Below, piece after piece: positions 19,446 to 27,595 of a DNA stretch of 64,000 nt; position 1 is the first letter of the stretch, and every line of letters begins with the position of its first letter. The notes under the pieces were generated by a model. That model was not told where the DNA came from. It ran no database searches and saw only the letters and a list, made by a program, of their open reading frames with translations. The position numbers were made by a program, and so were the translations under genes. The DNA is from Clostridiales bacterium (lineage in GTDB: Bacteria > Bacillota > Clostridia > Christensenellales > Pumilibacteraceae): positions 31,486 to 95,485 of the forward strand of contig SVHU01000010.1 of assembly GCA_015055625.1 (NCBI GenBank). The letters run 5' to 3'.

Positions 19446-20762
19446 ATGAAAGCAAGTGAACTGAAAATCACTGACGTTAGGGTTGCCGACATTGATGGGT
19501 TACCTAAACACATGATATTATTAAAGGTTTACACCAACGATCCTGATATTGTAGGATATGGAGAGGTACGCGACGCGTCTAGCTCTACGTACGCAAAAAT
19601 GTTAAAAAGCCGTATTGTTGGCGAAAATCCTCTTAACGTTGAAAAACTGTTTAACAGAATTAAGCAGTTTGGCGGACATTCTCGTCAAGGCGGTGGCGTA
19701 TCGGGTATCGAGATTGCTCTTTTTGATATTATCGGAAAGTTTTACAAAATTCCTGTCTATCAGCTTATTGGCGGAAAGTACCGCGACAAGGTACGCATTT
19801 ACTGCGACACAGACGTGGACGGAAAGCACACGGGTACGGATATGGGCAAAGCGTTGAAAAAGCGTATGGAAGACGGTTTTACTTTCCTAAAAATGGATCT
19901 TGGTATTGAACTTTTGTACGACGAGCCCGGGACTTTGAACGCTCCTGTTGGTATGCTTGAAGATATGCAAAAGTATTCGATGAAGGCTATTTGTCATCAA
20001 TCGGGATCTATTGATAAATCTTTGATGTTTGGCAAAAACTACGATATTTTCACTATTCCTCACTACGCAACCGGTATTCATATCACCGAAAAGGGGCTTG
20101 ATTATCTCGAAAACTACGTAAAACAGGTGCGCGACGTTATTGGATACGAAGTTCCTCTTGCTATCGACCACTTTGGACACGTTGCAATAGAGGACGCTAT
20201 ACGTTTTGCAAAGAGGTTGGAAAAATATAATATTGCCTGGATGGAAGACCTTGCGCCCTGGCACATGACCAACCACTTAAAGAAGTTTGCGGATAATTCT
20301 TGCGTTCCGCTTTGTACCGGCGAAGATATCTATCTTTCCGAAAACTTCGAGCCTGTTCTTAGCGCAGGCGTTAACGTTGTTCACCCCGACCTTCTCACCG
20401 TAGGCGGAATGCAGGAAATGAAAAAGCTTGGACATCTTTGCGAAAAATACGGGTCGGCTCTTGCTATTCATATGGCAGAAAGCCCTATTGCTTTTATGGC
20501 AGCTGTTCATTGCGCCGCTTCTCTAAAAAACGTGCTTGCCGTTGAGTTTCACTCTGTTGACCACCCCGAATGGTTTAACCTTATAAAGCCTGCTATCAAG
20601 CTTGACAACGGATTTATGAGTGTTCCAGACGCTCCTGGACTTGGTATTGAAGCTCTTAACGAAGAACTTATCGAAAAATTCAAAAAAGCGGACTGCGACG
20701 AGCCTTGGAAGGATACAACCGAGTGGGATAACGAATGGGCAAACGACAGAGAGTGGTCGTGA
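19446..20762 (+). CDS. Enolase-superfamily sugar-acid dehydratase (mandelate racemase/MLE type)
   Basis: The 438-residue protein has the capping N-terminal domain and the beta/alpha barrel of the enolase superfamily. The three Mg2+ ligands are visible with canonical spacing: Asp241 (AIDHFG), Glu267 (WMEDLAP) and Glu293 (TGEDIY). Lys149 in FLKMDLG and His342 in IHMAES are candidate acid/base residues. Members of this type usually dehydrate sugar acids such as gluconate, mannonate or galactonate to 2-keto-3-deoxy acids; the exact substrate cannot be read. It is the first gene of a seven-gene operon, with an AAGGAGA ribosome site 5-10 nt before the ATG. With the SDR, lactonase and RraA-like genes downstream it suggests an oxidative sugar pathway. 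Confidence 0.92.
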   Translation: MKASELKITDVRVADIDGLPKHMILLKVYTNDPDIVGYGEVRDASSSTYAKMLKSRIVGENPLNVEKLFNRIKQFGGHSRQGGGVSGIEIALFDIIGKFYKIPVYQLIGGKYRDKVRIYCDTDVDGKHTGTDMGKALKKRMEDGFTFLKMDLGIELLYDEPGTLNAPVGMLEDMQKYSMKAICHQSGSIDKSLMFGKNYDIFTIPHYATGIHITEKGLDYLENYVKQVRDVIGYEVPLAIDHFGHVAIEDAIRFAKRLEKYNIAWMEDLAPWHMTNHLKKFADNSCVPLCTGEDIYLSENFEPVLSAGVNVVHPDLLTVGGMQEMKKLGHLCEKYGSALAIHMAESPIAFMAAVHCAASLKNVLAVEFHSVDHPEWFNLIKPAIKLDNGFMSVPDAPGLGIEALNEELIEKFKKADCDEPWKDTTEWDNEWANDREWS

Positions 20763-20853
20763 GAAACAACTAAAAAACGGCGTAAAAAGCGGCTAAAAAA
20801 CGCTTGAAAAAAATATAACAAAATTAAAAGAATTATAACAAAGAGGTAAAAAA

Positions 20854-22149
20854 ATGGCATACGATATCAACGAACTTATTATAACGGACGAAGGAACGGA
20901 CGAGAGAATCAAAGAGGGAATCGAAAAAAACCGCAAGGGAAATTTTTCGGTAAAAACAGGGTTGAAAGCGGGCGAAAAAGTTAGTGTAAAGTTGAAGAAC
21001 CATAAATTCCGTTTCGGTTGCAATATGTTTATGTTGGACGAAATTCCCGACGACCAACGCAAAAACGAACTTTACAAAGAGAAACTTGCCGCGCTTTTTA
21101 ATATGGCTACCGTTCCGTTTTATTGGGACGCTACCGAGCCGACAGAAGGGCATACGAGATACGATAAAAATTCCGAAAAGATCTATCGCAGACCGCCTAC
21201 GGATTTATGCGTGGAATTTTGCGAAAAGAACGGCATCGAACCTCGCGAACATGCGCTTTGCTACGATGGTTTCTTCCCCAAATGGCTGAAAGGAAAGAGC
21301 GACGTAGAGGTGAAGGCGCACCTTGAAAAGCGTATGAAGGAAATTTCCGAACGGTACGCGGATAAAATTCATACCATCGAGGTAACCAACGAGATGTTTT
21401 GGGGGGACGGTTGGGTGACCGATTTTTATCTCGCCCCCGATTTCATGGAATGGTGCTATAAAAAAACGGCGGAATATTTCCCGAATAACCAACTTTGTAT
21501 CAACGAATGGACGTGGGGGATTTGGAACACCCGCGCCTGCGCTTACGACGCATACTATATGATGATCGAAAACCTTTTGATGAAAGGTTGCAAAATAGAC
21601 GCGATCGGCGCTCAGTATCATATGTTCCATCGTGCGGAAAAATATTTCGACGAGACTCGTAGATTTTACAATTTACCCCACCTTTTCGAGGCGTTGGATA
21701 ATTACGGCCGCTTCAAAAAGCCGATCGAAATCACGGAGGTTACGATTCCTGCGTTTACGGTGGAAGAGGCGGACGAGGAATCGCAGGCGGACGTAATCGA
21801 ACGGTTGTATTCCGTGTGGTTCTCTCACGAAAACGTTTCGCAGATCATCTATTGGAATTTAGCGGACGGCTACGCGGCGTTCACTACTCCGGGGAATATG
21901 AAGGAAGGCGAAAATTATTATCGCGGCGGACTGCTCCGTTTCGATATGAGCGAAAAGCCCGCCTACAAACGTTTGCGCCACCTTATTAAAGAGGTATGGA
22001 CTACGAACGAAGAGCTTACGGCAGACGAAAAGGGCGAGGTTAAATTCAGAGGATTTTACGGCGACTATGAAATTATCGTAAAGGACGAAAGTGGAGAGCG
22101 TGTAATTGACGCTAAACTTTACGAAAACAACGATAGCGTGGAGATTTAG
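20854..22149 (+). CDS. GH10 family endo-beta-xylanase-like enzyme, copy 1
   Basis: The 431-residue protein is a glycoside hydrolase family 10 barrel. Glu180 in VTNEM is the expected acid/base and Glu295 in ITEVTIP the nucleophile. An N-terminal beta-rich segment ending in HKFRFGCNMF is typical of the family. No signal peptide is present, so it acts inside the cell, probably on imported oligosaccharides. Most of the gene is richer in G+C than its neighbours (21721-21780 has 33 G+C of 60), while the last 100 nt closely match the end of copy 2, suggesting a mosaic. TAG-T-ATG links it directly to copy 2. The ribosome site AGAGG lies 8 nt before the ATG. Confidence 0.93.
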   Translation: MAYDINELIITDEGTDERIKEGIEKNRKGNFSVKTGLKAGEKVSVKLKNHKFRFGCNMFMLDEIPDDQRKNELYKEKLAALFNMATVPFYWDATEPTEGHTRYDKNSEKIYRRPPTDLCVEFCEKNGIEPREHALCYDGFFPKWLKGKSDVEVKAHLEKRMKEISERYADKIHTIEVTNEMFWGDGWVTDFYLAPDFMEWCYKKTAEYFPNNQLCINEWTWGIWNTRACAYDAYYMMIENLLMKGCKIDAIGAQYHMFHRAEKYFDETRRFYNLPHLFEALDNYGRFKKPIEITEVTIPAFTVEEADEESQADVIERLYSVWFSHENVSQIIYWNLADGYAAFTTPGNMKEGENYYRGGLLRFDMSEKPAYKRLRHLIKEVWTTNEELTADEKGEVKFRGFYGDYEIIVKDESGERVIDAKLYENNDSVEI

Positions 22150-22150
22150 T

Positions 22151-23455
22151 ATGAACAGAGATTTAGTTTTAGAGAGTTTTATTAAAAATAAAGAGCTTTT
22201 AGATAAGCGAAATAGCGAAGGTATCGAAAAGTATAGAAAGGGTGATTTTACCTTAAAATTCGATAACGTATGCGCCAAAACGGTAACAATTAGACAAAAG
22301 AAACATAAATTTTTGTTTGGTTGTACAGCCTTTATGCTTAACTCTTTTGAAAAGGAAGAGAAAGAACCTATCTTTAAGGAAAAGTTTGCAAACCTTTTCA
22401 ATCAGGCTGTCGTTCCTTTTTATTGGAGCGATTTAGAGCCAACGGAAGGAAAGGTGAGATTTAGAAAGGACAGCGAAAATATTTATCGTCGTCCTGCTCC
22501 CGATATCGTGCTTGAATTTTGTAAAGAATACGGTATTGAACCTAAGGGTCATTGCTTAACCTGGAACGGTTTTGTTCCTGATTGGCTTGCTAAGTATAAT
22601 CCCGAAGAAAGAAAAAAGATACTAGAGCGTAGATTTAAGGAAATAGCAGACGAGTACGCTGATAAAATTCCGTCGTTTGACATTGTAAACGAATCCGCAA
22701 GCAATTATAACAGAGGAAGAAAGGTCTTGTTTGAAAACTACGACGAGATAGGTCTTTCTCTTGGCGGTAAATATTTCCCCAACAATATCAAAATACTAAA
22801 TGAAACAAACGAAGCTATTTGGCGCGATTATAAAACCGAAGGCAAATATATGGCTTTTAATATGCAACTTAAGGAATTCGTTGCAAAAAATCTTCCTATT
22901 GACGAGATTGGACTTCAGTATCATATCTTTAGAAGAAGCGAAGAAATGGAAAACGATATTGACGTAAGAAAAGCTTTTCTTGATATTCCTTCTATGCTTG
23001 AAATTTTGGATATTTTCGATGCTTACAATTTCCCAATGCATATATCAGAAATTACTATACCAGGTAGCGGACAAAAGGAAGAGAACGAAGAAGTTCAAGC
23101 ATATCTCGTGGAACAGCTTTACAAAACCTGGTTTGCAACACGCAACATGAAGAGTATTGTTTGGTGGAATATGGTGGACGGCTACGCTGCATACGCTCCG
23201 CTTGGAACAAATGAGGGAGAAAACAGATGCGGTGGCGGTCTTATGCGTTTTGATATGAGCGAAAAGCCTGCGTATAAAGTTTTGGACAGACTTATAAATA
23301 AAGAATGGAAAACTGAGCTTGAAGTAAAAGTAAGCGACAACGAATATACATTCAGGGGCTTTTATGGCGACTATGAAATTGTTGTAAAGGACGAAAGCGG
23401 AGAGCGTGTAATTGACGCTAAGCTTTACGAAAATAACGATACCGTGGAGATTTAG
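22151..23455 (+). CDS. GH10 family endo-beta-xylanase-like enzyme, copy 2
   Basis: The 434-residue protein is a paralogue of the preceding enzyme. It keeps the GH10 acid/base Glu181 (DIVNES) and nucleophile Glu300 (ISEITIP) and also lacks a signal peptide. The start at 22151 is chosen because it follows the upstream stop by one base, as at the next junction, and has a GGAG site upstream; a longer frame from 22106 would overlap copy 1. The G+C content is ordinary for the region (22981-23040 has 19 of 60). The C-terminal 34 residues differ from copy 1 at only two positions, although the rest has diverged. The substrate may be xylo-oligosaccharides (family inference). Confidence 0.93.
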   Translation: MNRDLVLESFIKNKELLDKRNSEGIEKYRKGDFTLKFDNVCAKTVTIRQKKHKFLFGCTAFMLNSFEKEEKEPIFKEKFANLFNQAVVPFYWSDLEPTEGKVRFRKDSENIYRRPAPDIVLEFCKEYGIEPKGHCLTWNGFVPDWLAKYNPEERKKILERRFKEIADEYADKIPSFDIVNESASNYNRGRKVLFENYDEIGLSLGGKYFPNNIKILNETNEAIWRDYKTEGKYMAFNMQLKEFVAKNLPIDEIGLQYHIFRRSEEMENDIDVRKAFLDIPSMLEILDIFDAYNFPMHISEITIPGSGQKEENEEVQAYLVEQLYKTWFATRNMKSIVWWNMVDGYAAYAPLGTNEGENRCGGGLMRFDMSEKPAYKVLDRLINKEWKTELEVKVSDNEYTFRGFYGDYEIVVKDESGERVIDAKLYENNDTVEI

Positions 23456-23456
23456 T

Positions 23457-24170
23457 ATGAAGAGAGTTTTAGTTACGGGATCAACCCAAGGAATAGGCAA
23501 AGCAATAGCTAGCGAGTTTGTAAAAAACGGTTATGAAGTTATTGTTCATTGTAGCAAAGATATCAAAAAAGCCGAATACGTATGCAAGGAAATTGGTGCA
23601 AAAAGCGCTGTAACTTGCGATTTAGCGGATATTAATGAAGTTAATACTTTAGTTGAAAAAACAGGCGAAGTTGATATTTTAATTCTTAACGCTTCAATTC
23701 AGTTTAAGGAAAAATGGAATGATATAAGCGAAGAGAGTATGGACAAACAATATACCGTAAACGTAAAAAGCACACTTAAGCTTATTCAGTCTTATCTTCC
23801 TTTTATGGTGGAAAAAAAGGTGGGTAGAATTGTTACTATCGGTAGCGTAAACCAATACCGTCAGCATCCCGAACTAATATTTTATTCTGCTACAAAATGC
23901 GCAGTTATGAGTATTATTAAAAACATAGCAAAACAGGTTGCTCCGTTTGGCGTAACGTTAAACAACGTTTCACCTGGAGCAATTGCAACTCCTAGAAACG
24001 AAAGTATTTATAACGATGAAGAAAAACGTAAAGCAGTAGAAAGCGTAATACCTATGGGAAGGTTTGGACAACCTTTTGACTGTGTGGGAGCTGTTATGCT
24101 TCTTTGTAGCGAGCAAGGCTGTTATATAACCGGCTCTGATATTGTTATAGACGGCGGTATGAGATTATAA
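23457..24170 (+). CDS. Short-chain dehydrogenase/reductase (SDR)
   Basis: The 237-residue protein is a classical SDR. It has the TGSTQGIG dinucleotide-binding loop near residues 7-14, an NAS motif, the serine of IGSVNQ, the catalytic YSATK and a C-terminal IVIDGGM. The start at 23457 follows the previous stop by one base (TAG-T-ATG); a longer frame from 23412 would overlap the GH10 gene. SDRs in sugar operons oxidise aldoses or sugar acids, or reduce keto acids. Beside a lactonase and a dehydratase, an aldose 1-dehydrogenase role is the simplest guess, but the substrate is unknown. Confidence 0.92.
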   Translation: MKRVLVTGSTQGIGKAIASEFVKNGYEVIVHCSKDIKKAEYVCKEIGAKSAVTCDLADINEVNTLVEKTGEVDILILNASIQFKEKWNDISEESMDKQYTVNVKSTLKLIQSYLPFMVEKKVGRIVTIGSVNQYRQHPELIFYSATKCAVMSIIKNIAKQVAPFGVTLNNVSPGAIATPRNESIYNDEEKRKAVESVIPMGRFGQPFDCVGAVMLLCSEQGCYITGSDIVIDGGMRL

Positions 24171-24176
24171 TTTACC

Positions 24177-24204
24177 AAAAACTCATATACGTTATCGATT
24201 TTTT
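24177..24204. repeat. TATACGTATA-type palindrome after the SDR stop
   Basis: AAAAACTCATATACGTTATCGATTTTTT starts 7 nt after the SDR stop and is an imperfect copy of the family seen at 18253 and 27452. Confidence 0.4.
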
Positions 24205-24245
24205 GTTACAAATTTGTTTTTTTAGATAATTTTAAGGAGTAAATT

Positions 24246-25154
24246 ATGAATTTTAACGTAAAAGAAGAAATTATAGCTCTTACACCTCAATGGAAGGGAG
24301 AAAGATTGCCTGACGGCAGACCAAAAGTAGACGAAAAATACCTAAAGGCTCTTAAAACTCTTACCTTAGAAGAAGTATGGAAACCAATCTTTGTAAAAGG
24401 TTATGAAAGTCAGTTCGAAGGTCGTTTTCAAACTCTTCACGACGACGGAAGAAAATTAATAGGAAGAGCTGTTACCGCTACTTACTGTCCGTTCCGACCG
24501 GATTTAGACGAGGTTGTAAAAGACACGGGAAGAAGAGAAAACAGAAAGGGTACTTATAATCAATGGGTTATTGATAATCTTTTAGAGTACGACGTTCCCG
24601 TTATTGATATGTACGACAAAATCTACAAGGGTACTTTTATAGGTGGAAACTTAACTACTGCAATAAAGAACAAAACCAAAAATGAGAACGGCGGAGCTGT
24701 TATATGGGGTGGAGTACGAGATGTTGAACAAATGAAAAAGATTGATAATATTCAAGCTTATTATCGCGGTATAGATCCCACTCCCATTCGTGATTTTATT
24801 ATGATAGGTTATAACACTCCCACAAAAATAGGTAACGCTATTTGTATGCCCGGCGACGTTGTTTTTGGCGCAGGCGGTGGAGTTTTGTTTATTCCCGCTC
24901 ATCTTGTAGAAGAGGTTGTAGGAGGCGCAGCTAAAACTCAGGTTAAGGACTTGTTTGGTTTTGAAATGATTTCTCTAAACAAATTTACTTCCGCTCAGAT
25001 TGATAAAAATACCTGGACAAAAGAAATGCTAGACTTACTTATGGACTTTATAGAAAAGGACGACAGAGCCGAGCAATACCGCGGGCTTGATTGGTCGCTT
25101 GAATACGATCTTGCTATTAACGGTGATCCTAACGATACGCAGTCGGCTTTGTAG
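24246..25154 (+). CDS. RraA-like aldolase/decarboxylase family protein
   Basis: The 302-residue protein belongs to the RraA / HMG-CHA aldolase fold. The signature GGVRD (near residues 157-161) supplies the Arg and Asp used for pyruvate and metal binding in class II pyruvate aldolases of this family. The block PGDVVFGAGGGVLFIPA is also typical. It is longer than the ~160-residue RraA core because of N- and C-terminal extensions, as in sugar-operon members. In this context it may cleave a 2-keto-3-deoxy sugar acid to pyruvate plus an aldehyde (inference). The ribosome site AAGGAG lies 6 nt before the ATG. Confidence 0.85.
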   Translation: MNFNVKEEIIALTPQWKGERLPDGRPKVDEKYLKALKTLTLEEVWKPIFVKGYESQFEGRFQTLHDDGRKLIGRAVTATYCPFRPDLDEVVKDTGRRENRKGTYNQWVIDNLLEYDVPVIDMYDKIYKGTFIGGNLTTAIKNKTKNENGGAVIWGGVRDVEQMKKIDNIQAYYRGIDPTPIRDFIMIGYNTPTKIGNAICMPGDVVFGAGGGVLFIPAHLVEEVVGGAAKTQVKDLFGFEMISLNKFTSAQIDKNTWTKEMLDLLMDFIEKDDRAEQYRGLDWSLEYDLAINGDPNDTQSAL

Positions 25155-25244
25155 TGATAAATCTTACCCATTATATTTATTATTCAGTTTAGTATAAAAT
25201 TTAGTTTTATATAAATTTTTAAGTTTATTATAAAGGAGTTAAGT

Positions 25245-26498
25245 ATGGATAAAAATAAACTTATTATTTATCAAATAAACCCTAGAATGTTTACTCATAT
25301 GGGAAATTTAAGAGAAGCGAAAAAATTACTTCCCCATATAAAAAGTGTAGGAGCAAACGTTGCTTATCTTTTTGCTATTTGTAAAGAAGACGATTCTAAA
25401 GACAGAAAATTTTGGAGTAAAAGACAAAAAAAGAGTAAGTTAAATAACCCCAAAAATCCATATAGAATTTCAGATTATTTTAGCATAGATGAAGAATTTG
25501 GTGGAAATGAACAATTAAAAGAATTTATAGACGAAGCTCATAAACTTGGTTTATACGTAATGATGGATCTTGTTTATTTTCACTGCTCCCCAAACGCAAA
25601 AATAATCAACGAAGTTCCTGACAGCGTTGTAAGAAAAGAAAACGGTGAAATTGATTTAGGAGAATGGAATTTTCCTAAATTAAATTATAAAAGCAGAGCT
25701 TTAAGAGATTATCTGATTAAAAATATGCTTTATTATATACTTGAATACGGAGTAGACGGATACCGTTGTGACGTTGGAGATATTGTTCCTCTTGATTTTT
25801 GGCAAGAAGCTGTTTTTGAAATAAAAAAAATTAAACCTGACGTTATTATGTTAAATGAAGGCAGTAATCCTGATTACGTACAAAGTGGAACTTTTGATTT
25901 TAATTATTATTGGAAACCCTTCGTTTTAGCAACAAAACCTTATTCACAGTTTTTTAAAACTCATCACTCTAACTTTGAACAAACAACCAAAGAAAAAGGA
26001 ATATATTTTGTGGAAAATCACGATTCCGTAACAGATGACGGGCGTGCTGAAACTATTTTTAATTCCCTTTTATGCGATTTGTTTTACGTTTATTTATTTA
26101 CCGTTAACGGAACTCCTCTTATATACTGTGGCGAAGAAATAGCGGATAAAAACGAACATAATATGTTCGCTAATAAAGATCATAACAAAGGTTATGGAAT
26201 AGACTGGTCAAACTCTCTTTTACCCCATGGAAAACGCAGACTTTCTTTAATAAAAAAACTTTCTTATCTTAGAAAAACGGAAGATTGTCTTGCTTACGGT
26301 GATTTTTCTTGGCTAGACGTTGATGATGAAATTCTAAGCTTCGAAAGAATTTATAAAAACGAAAAAATTACGGTTTTTATTAACTTTTCAACTATTATAA
26401 AAAATATAAATAAATGTGGCTCTTCTATTTTATCACGTAATTATAAGAACGGAAAATTAAGTAAATACGGATTTATTATATTTAAGGAAATATTATGA
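25245..26498 (+). CDS. GH13 alpha-amylase-family enzyme
   Basis: The 417-residue protein is a compact GH13 (beta/alpha)8 enzyme. Asp176 in YRCDVGD is the nucleophile, Glu205 in LNEGSN the acid/base and Asp260 in ENHDS the third carboxylate. The start YQINPRMFT and the LGLYVMMDLVYFHCSP region are typical. No signal peptide, so intracellular. GH13 members hydrolyse or transfer alpha-linked glucosides; the exact linkage cannot be inferred. AAAGGAG lies 6 nt before the ATG. The stop overlaps the next ATG by 4 nt (ATGA), so it is translationally coupled to the lactonase. Confidence 0.9.
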   Translation: MDKNKLIIYQINPRMFTHMGNLREAKKLLPHIKSVGANVAYLFAICKEDDSKDRKFWSKRQKKSKLNNPKNPYRISDYFSIDEEFGGNEQLKEFIDEAHKLGLYVMMDLVYFHCSPNAKIINEVPDSVVRKENGEIDLGEWNFPKLNYKSRALRDYLIKNMLYYILEYGVDGYRCDVGDIVPLDFWQEAVFEIKKIKPDVIMLNEGSNPDYVQSGTFDFNYYWKPFVLATKPYSQFFKTHHSNFEQTTKEKGIYFVENHDSVTDDGRAETIFNSLLCDLFYVYLFTVNGTPLIYCGEEIADKNEHNMFANKDHNKGYGIDWSNSLLPHGKRRLSLIKKLSYLRKTEDCLAYGDFSWLDVDDEILSFERIYKNEKITVFINFSTIIKNINKCGSSILSRNYKNGKLSKYGFIIFKEIL

Positions 26499-27430
26499 TT
26501 TATATTTTATCTTGTACCGATATTCAAAACGGCGGTGGAATTTACTCGTTTTCTTTATCTGAAAAAGAAATGAAACAAACCGGATATTTTCCATGCGACA
26601 GACCTATGTATTCAATTAAGTCCGATACTCGTATTTGTACGCTTTTGCGAGCACCGTTTGAAGAAAATCCTGACAGCGGATACTTTTTTTGCGATGAAAA
26701 ACTGGAAAATTCCACTTTAATAATTTCAACTAAAGGCGTTGTTGCGTGCCATTTAGACGTAATAAAAAACGACGTTTACGCTGTAAATTATCTTAGCGGA
26801 AATATTGTTAAAAACGGCGATATTATTGCTAAAAGACAAGGAAAAAGCATACACCCAACGCGTCAAAGCGAACCTCATACTCACTTTGTAAAACAAACGC
26901 ACGACGGATATTTGGCTGTTTGCGACTTAGGTACGGACACTCTTGCTTTTTATGATAAAAACCTAAATCTTTACAGTGAAGAAAAAGTAAATCCCGGTTA
27001 TGGAATAAGACATCTTTCTTTTTCTTTAGATAATAAATTTATCTATTCTATAAACGAACTTATACCATCAGTTAGCGTCTTTTCTTATACTGACGGTAAA
27101 GCAAAGCTTTTATCTACTTTTAATATAAAAACAACTAACCCAAAAGCAAACGGAGCAGGTATAAGAATTTCTGATGACGGAAAATTATTATACGTTTCTC
27201 TTCGTGAAGAAAACGTTATTTGCGTATTTTCTATCGATAACGAAAAAATTACCTTATTACAAAAAGTAGATTGTAAAGGTAATTCTCCGCGTGATTTTAA
27301 TATTTTCAATAACTTGCTTGTTTGCACAAACGAACTTAGTAACTCAGTTACAGTTTTCTCTCTTGATAAAGGTCTTATAAAAGAGTATTTATATTCTTAT
27401 AATATAAACTCACCATTATGTGTATTTTAA
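26495..27430 (+). CDS. Lactonase-family beta-propeller protein (6-phosphogluconolactonase-like)
   Basis: The 311-residue protein resembles the seven-bladed beta-propeller lactonase family (YbhE/Pgl-like). The HPTRQSEPHTHFV segment carries the conserved histidines and Glu, and repeated blade motifs such as HLSFSLDNKFIYSINE and GAGIRISDDGKLLYVS are present. The family opens sugar lactones, for example 6-phosphogluconolactone. Coupled translation with the GH13 gene and proximity to an SDR and a sugar-acid dehydratase suggest hydrolysis of an aldonolactone made by the SDR (inference). Last gene of the operon; terminator at 27473. Confidence 0.85.
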   Translation: MIYILSCTDIQNGGGIYSFSLSEKEMKQTGYFPCDRPMYSIKSDTRICTLLRAPFEENPDSGYFFCDEKLENSTLIISTKGVVACHLDVIKNDVYAVNYLSGNIVKNGDIIAKRQGKSIHPTRQSEPHTHFVKQTHDGYLAVCDLGTDTLAFYDKNLNLYSEEKVNPGYGIRHLSFSLDNKFIYSINELIPSVSVFSYTDGKAKLLSTFNIKTTNPKANGAGIRISDDGKLLYVSLREENVICVFSIDNEKITLLQKVDCKGNSPRDFNIFNNLLVCTNELSNSVTVFSLDKGLIKEYLYSYNINSPLCVF

Positions 27431-27451
27431 TAGAAGTTGAATAAAATTTAC

Positions 27452-27479
27452 TAAAAACTCATATACGTATATAAAAAAC
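27452..27479. repeat. TATACGTATA palindrome after the sugar operon
   Basis: TAAAAACTC-ATATACGTATAT-AAAAAAC sits 22 nt after the lactonase stop, just before the terminator hairpin. Confidence 0.45.
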
Positions 27480-27500
27480 TCCGACATTTATCGGAGTTTT
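27473..27500 (+). terminator. Intrinsic terminator of the sugar operon
   Basis: AAAACTCCGA pairs with TCGGAGTTTT around a CATTTA loop. It ends the seven-gene transcript. Confidence 0.85.
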
Positions 27501-27530
27501 CATTTTTAATATTTACTTTTCAATAAATAA

Positions 27531-27565
27531 ACTTCGTACGGGCGATTCATGAATCGCCCCTACAT
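27531..27565. repeat. GGGCGATTCATGAATCGCCC palindrome
   Basis: A perfect 20-bp palindrome. Variants occur at about 14997 and 15411 (GGCGATTCACGAATCGG) and at 33052 (GGGAGATTCATGAATCTCCC), so it belongs to the dispersed repeat family. It lies between convergent genes. Confidence 0.7.
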
Positions 27566-27595
27566 ATAATAAATTTTAATATTTTATTCAATCAC

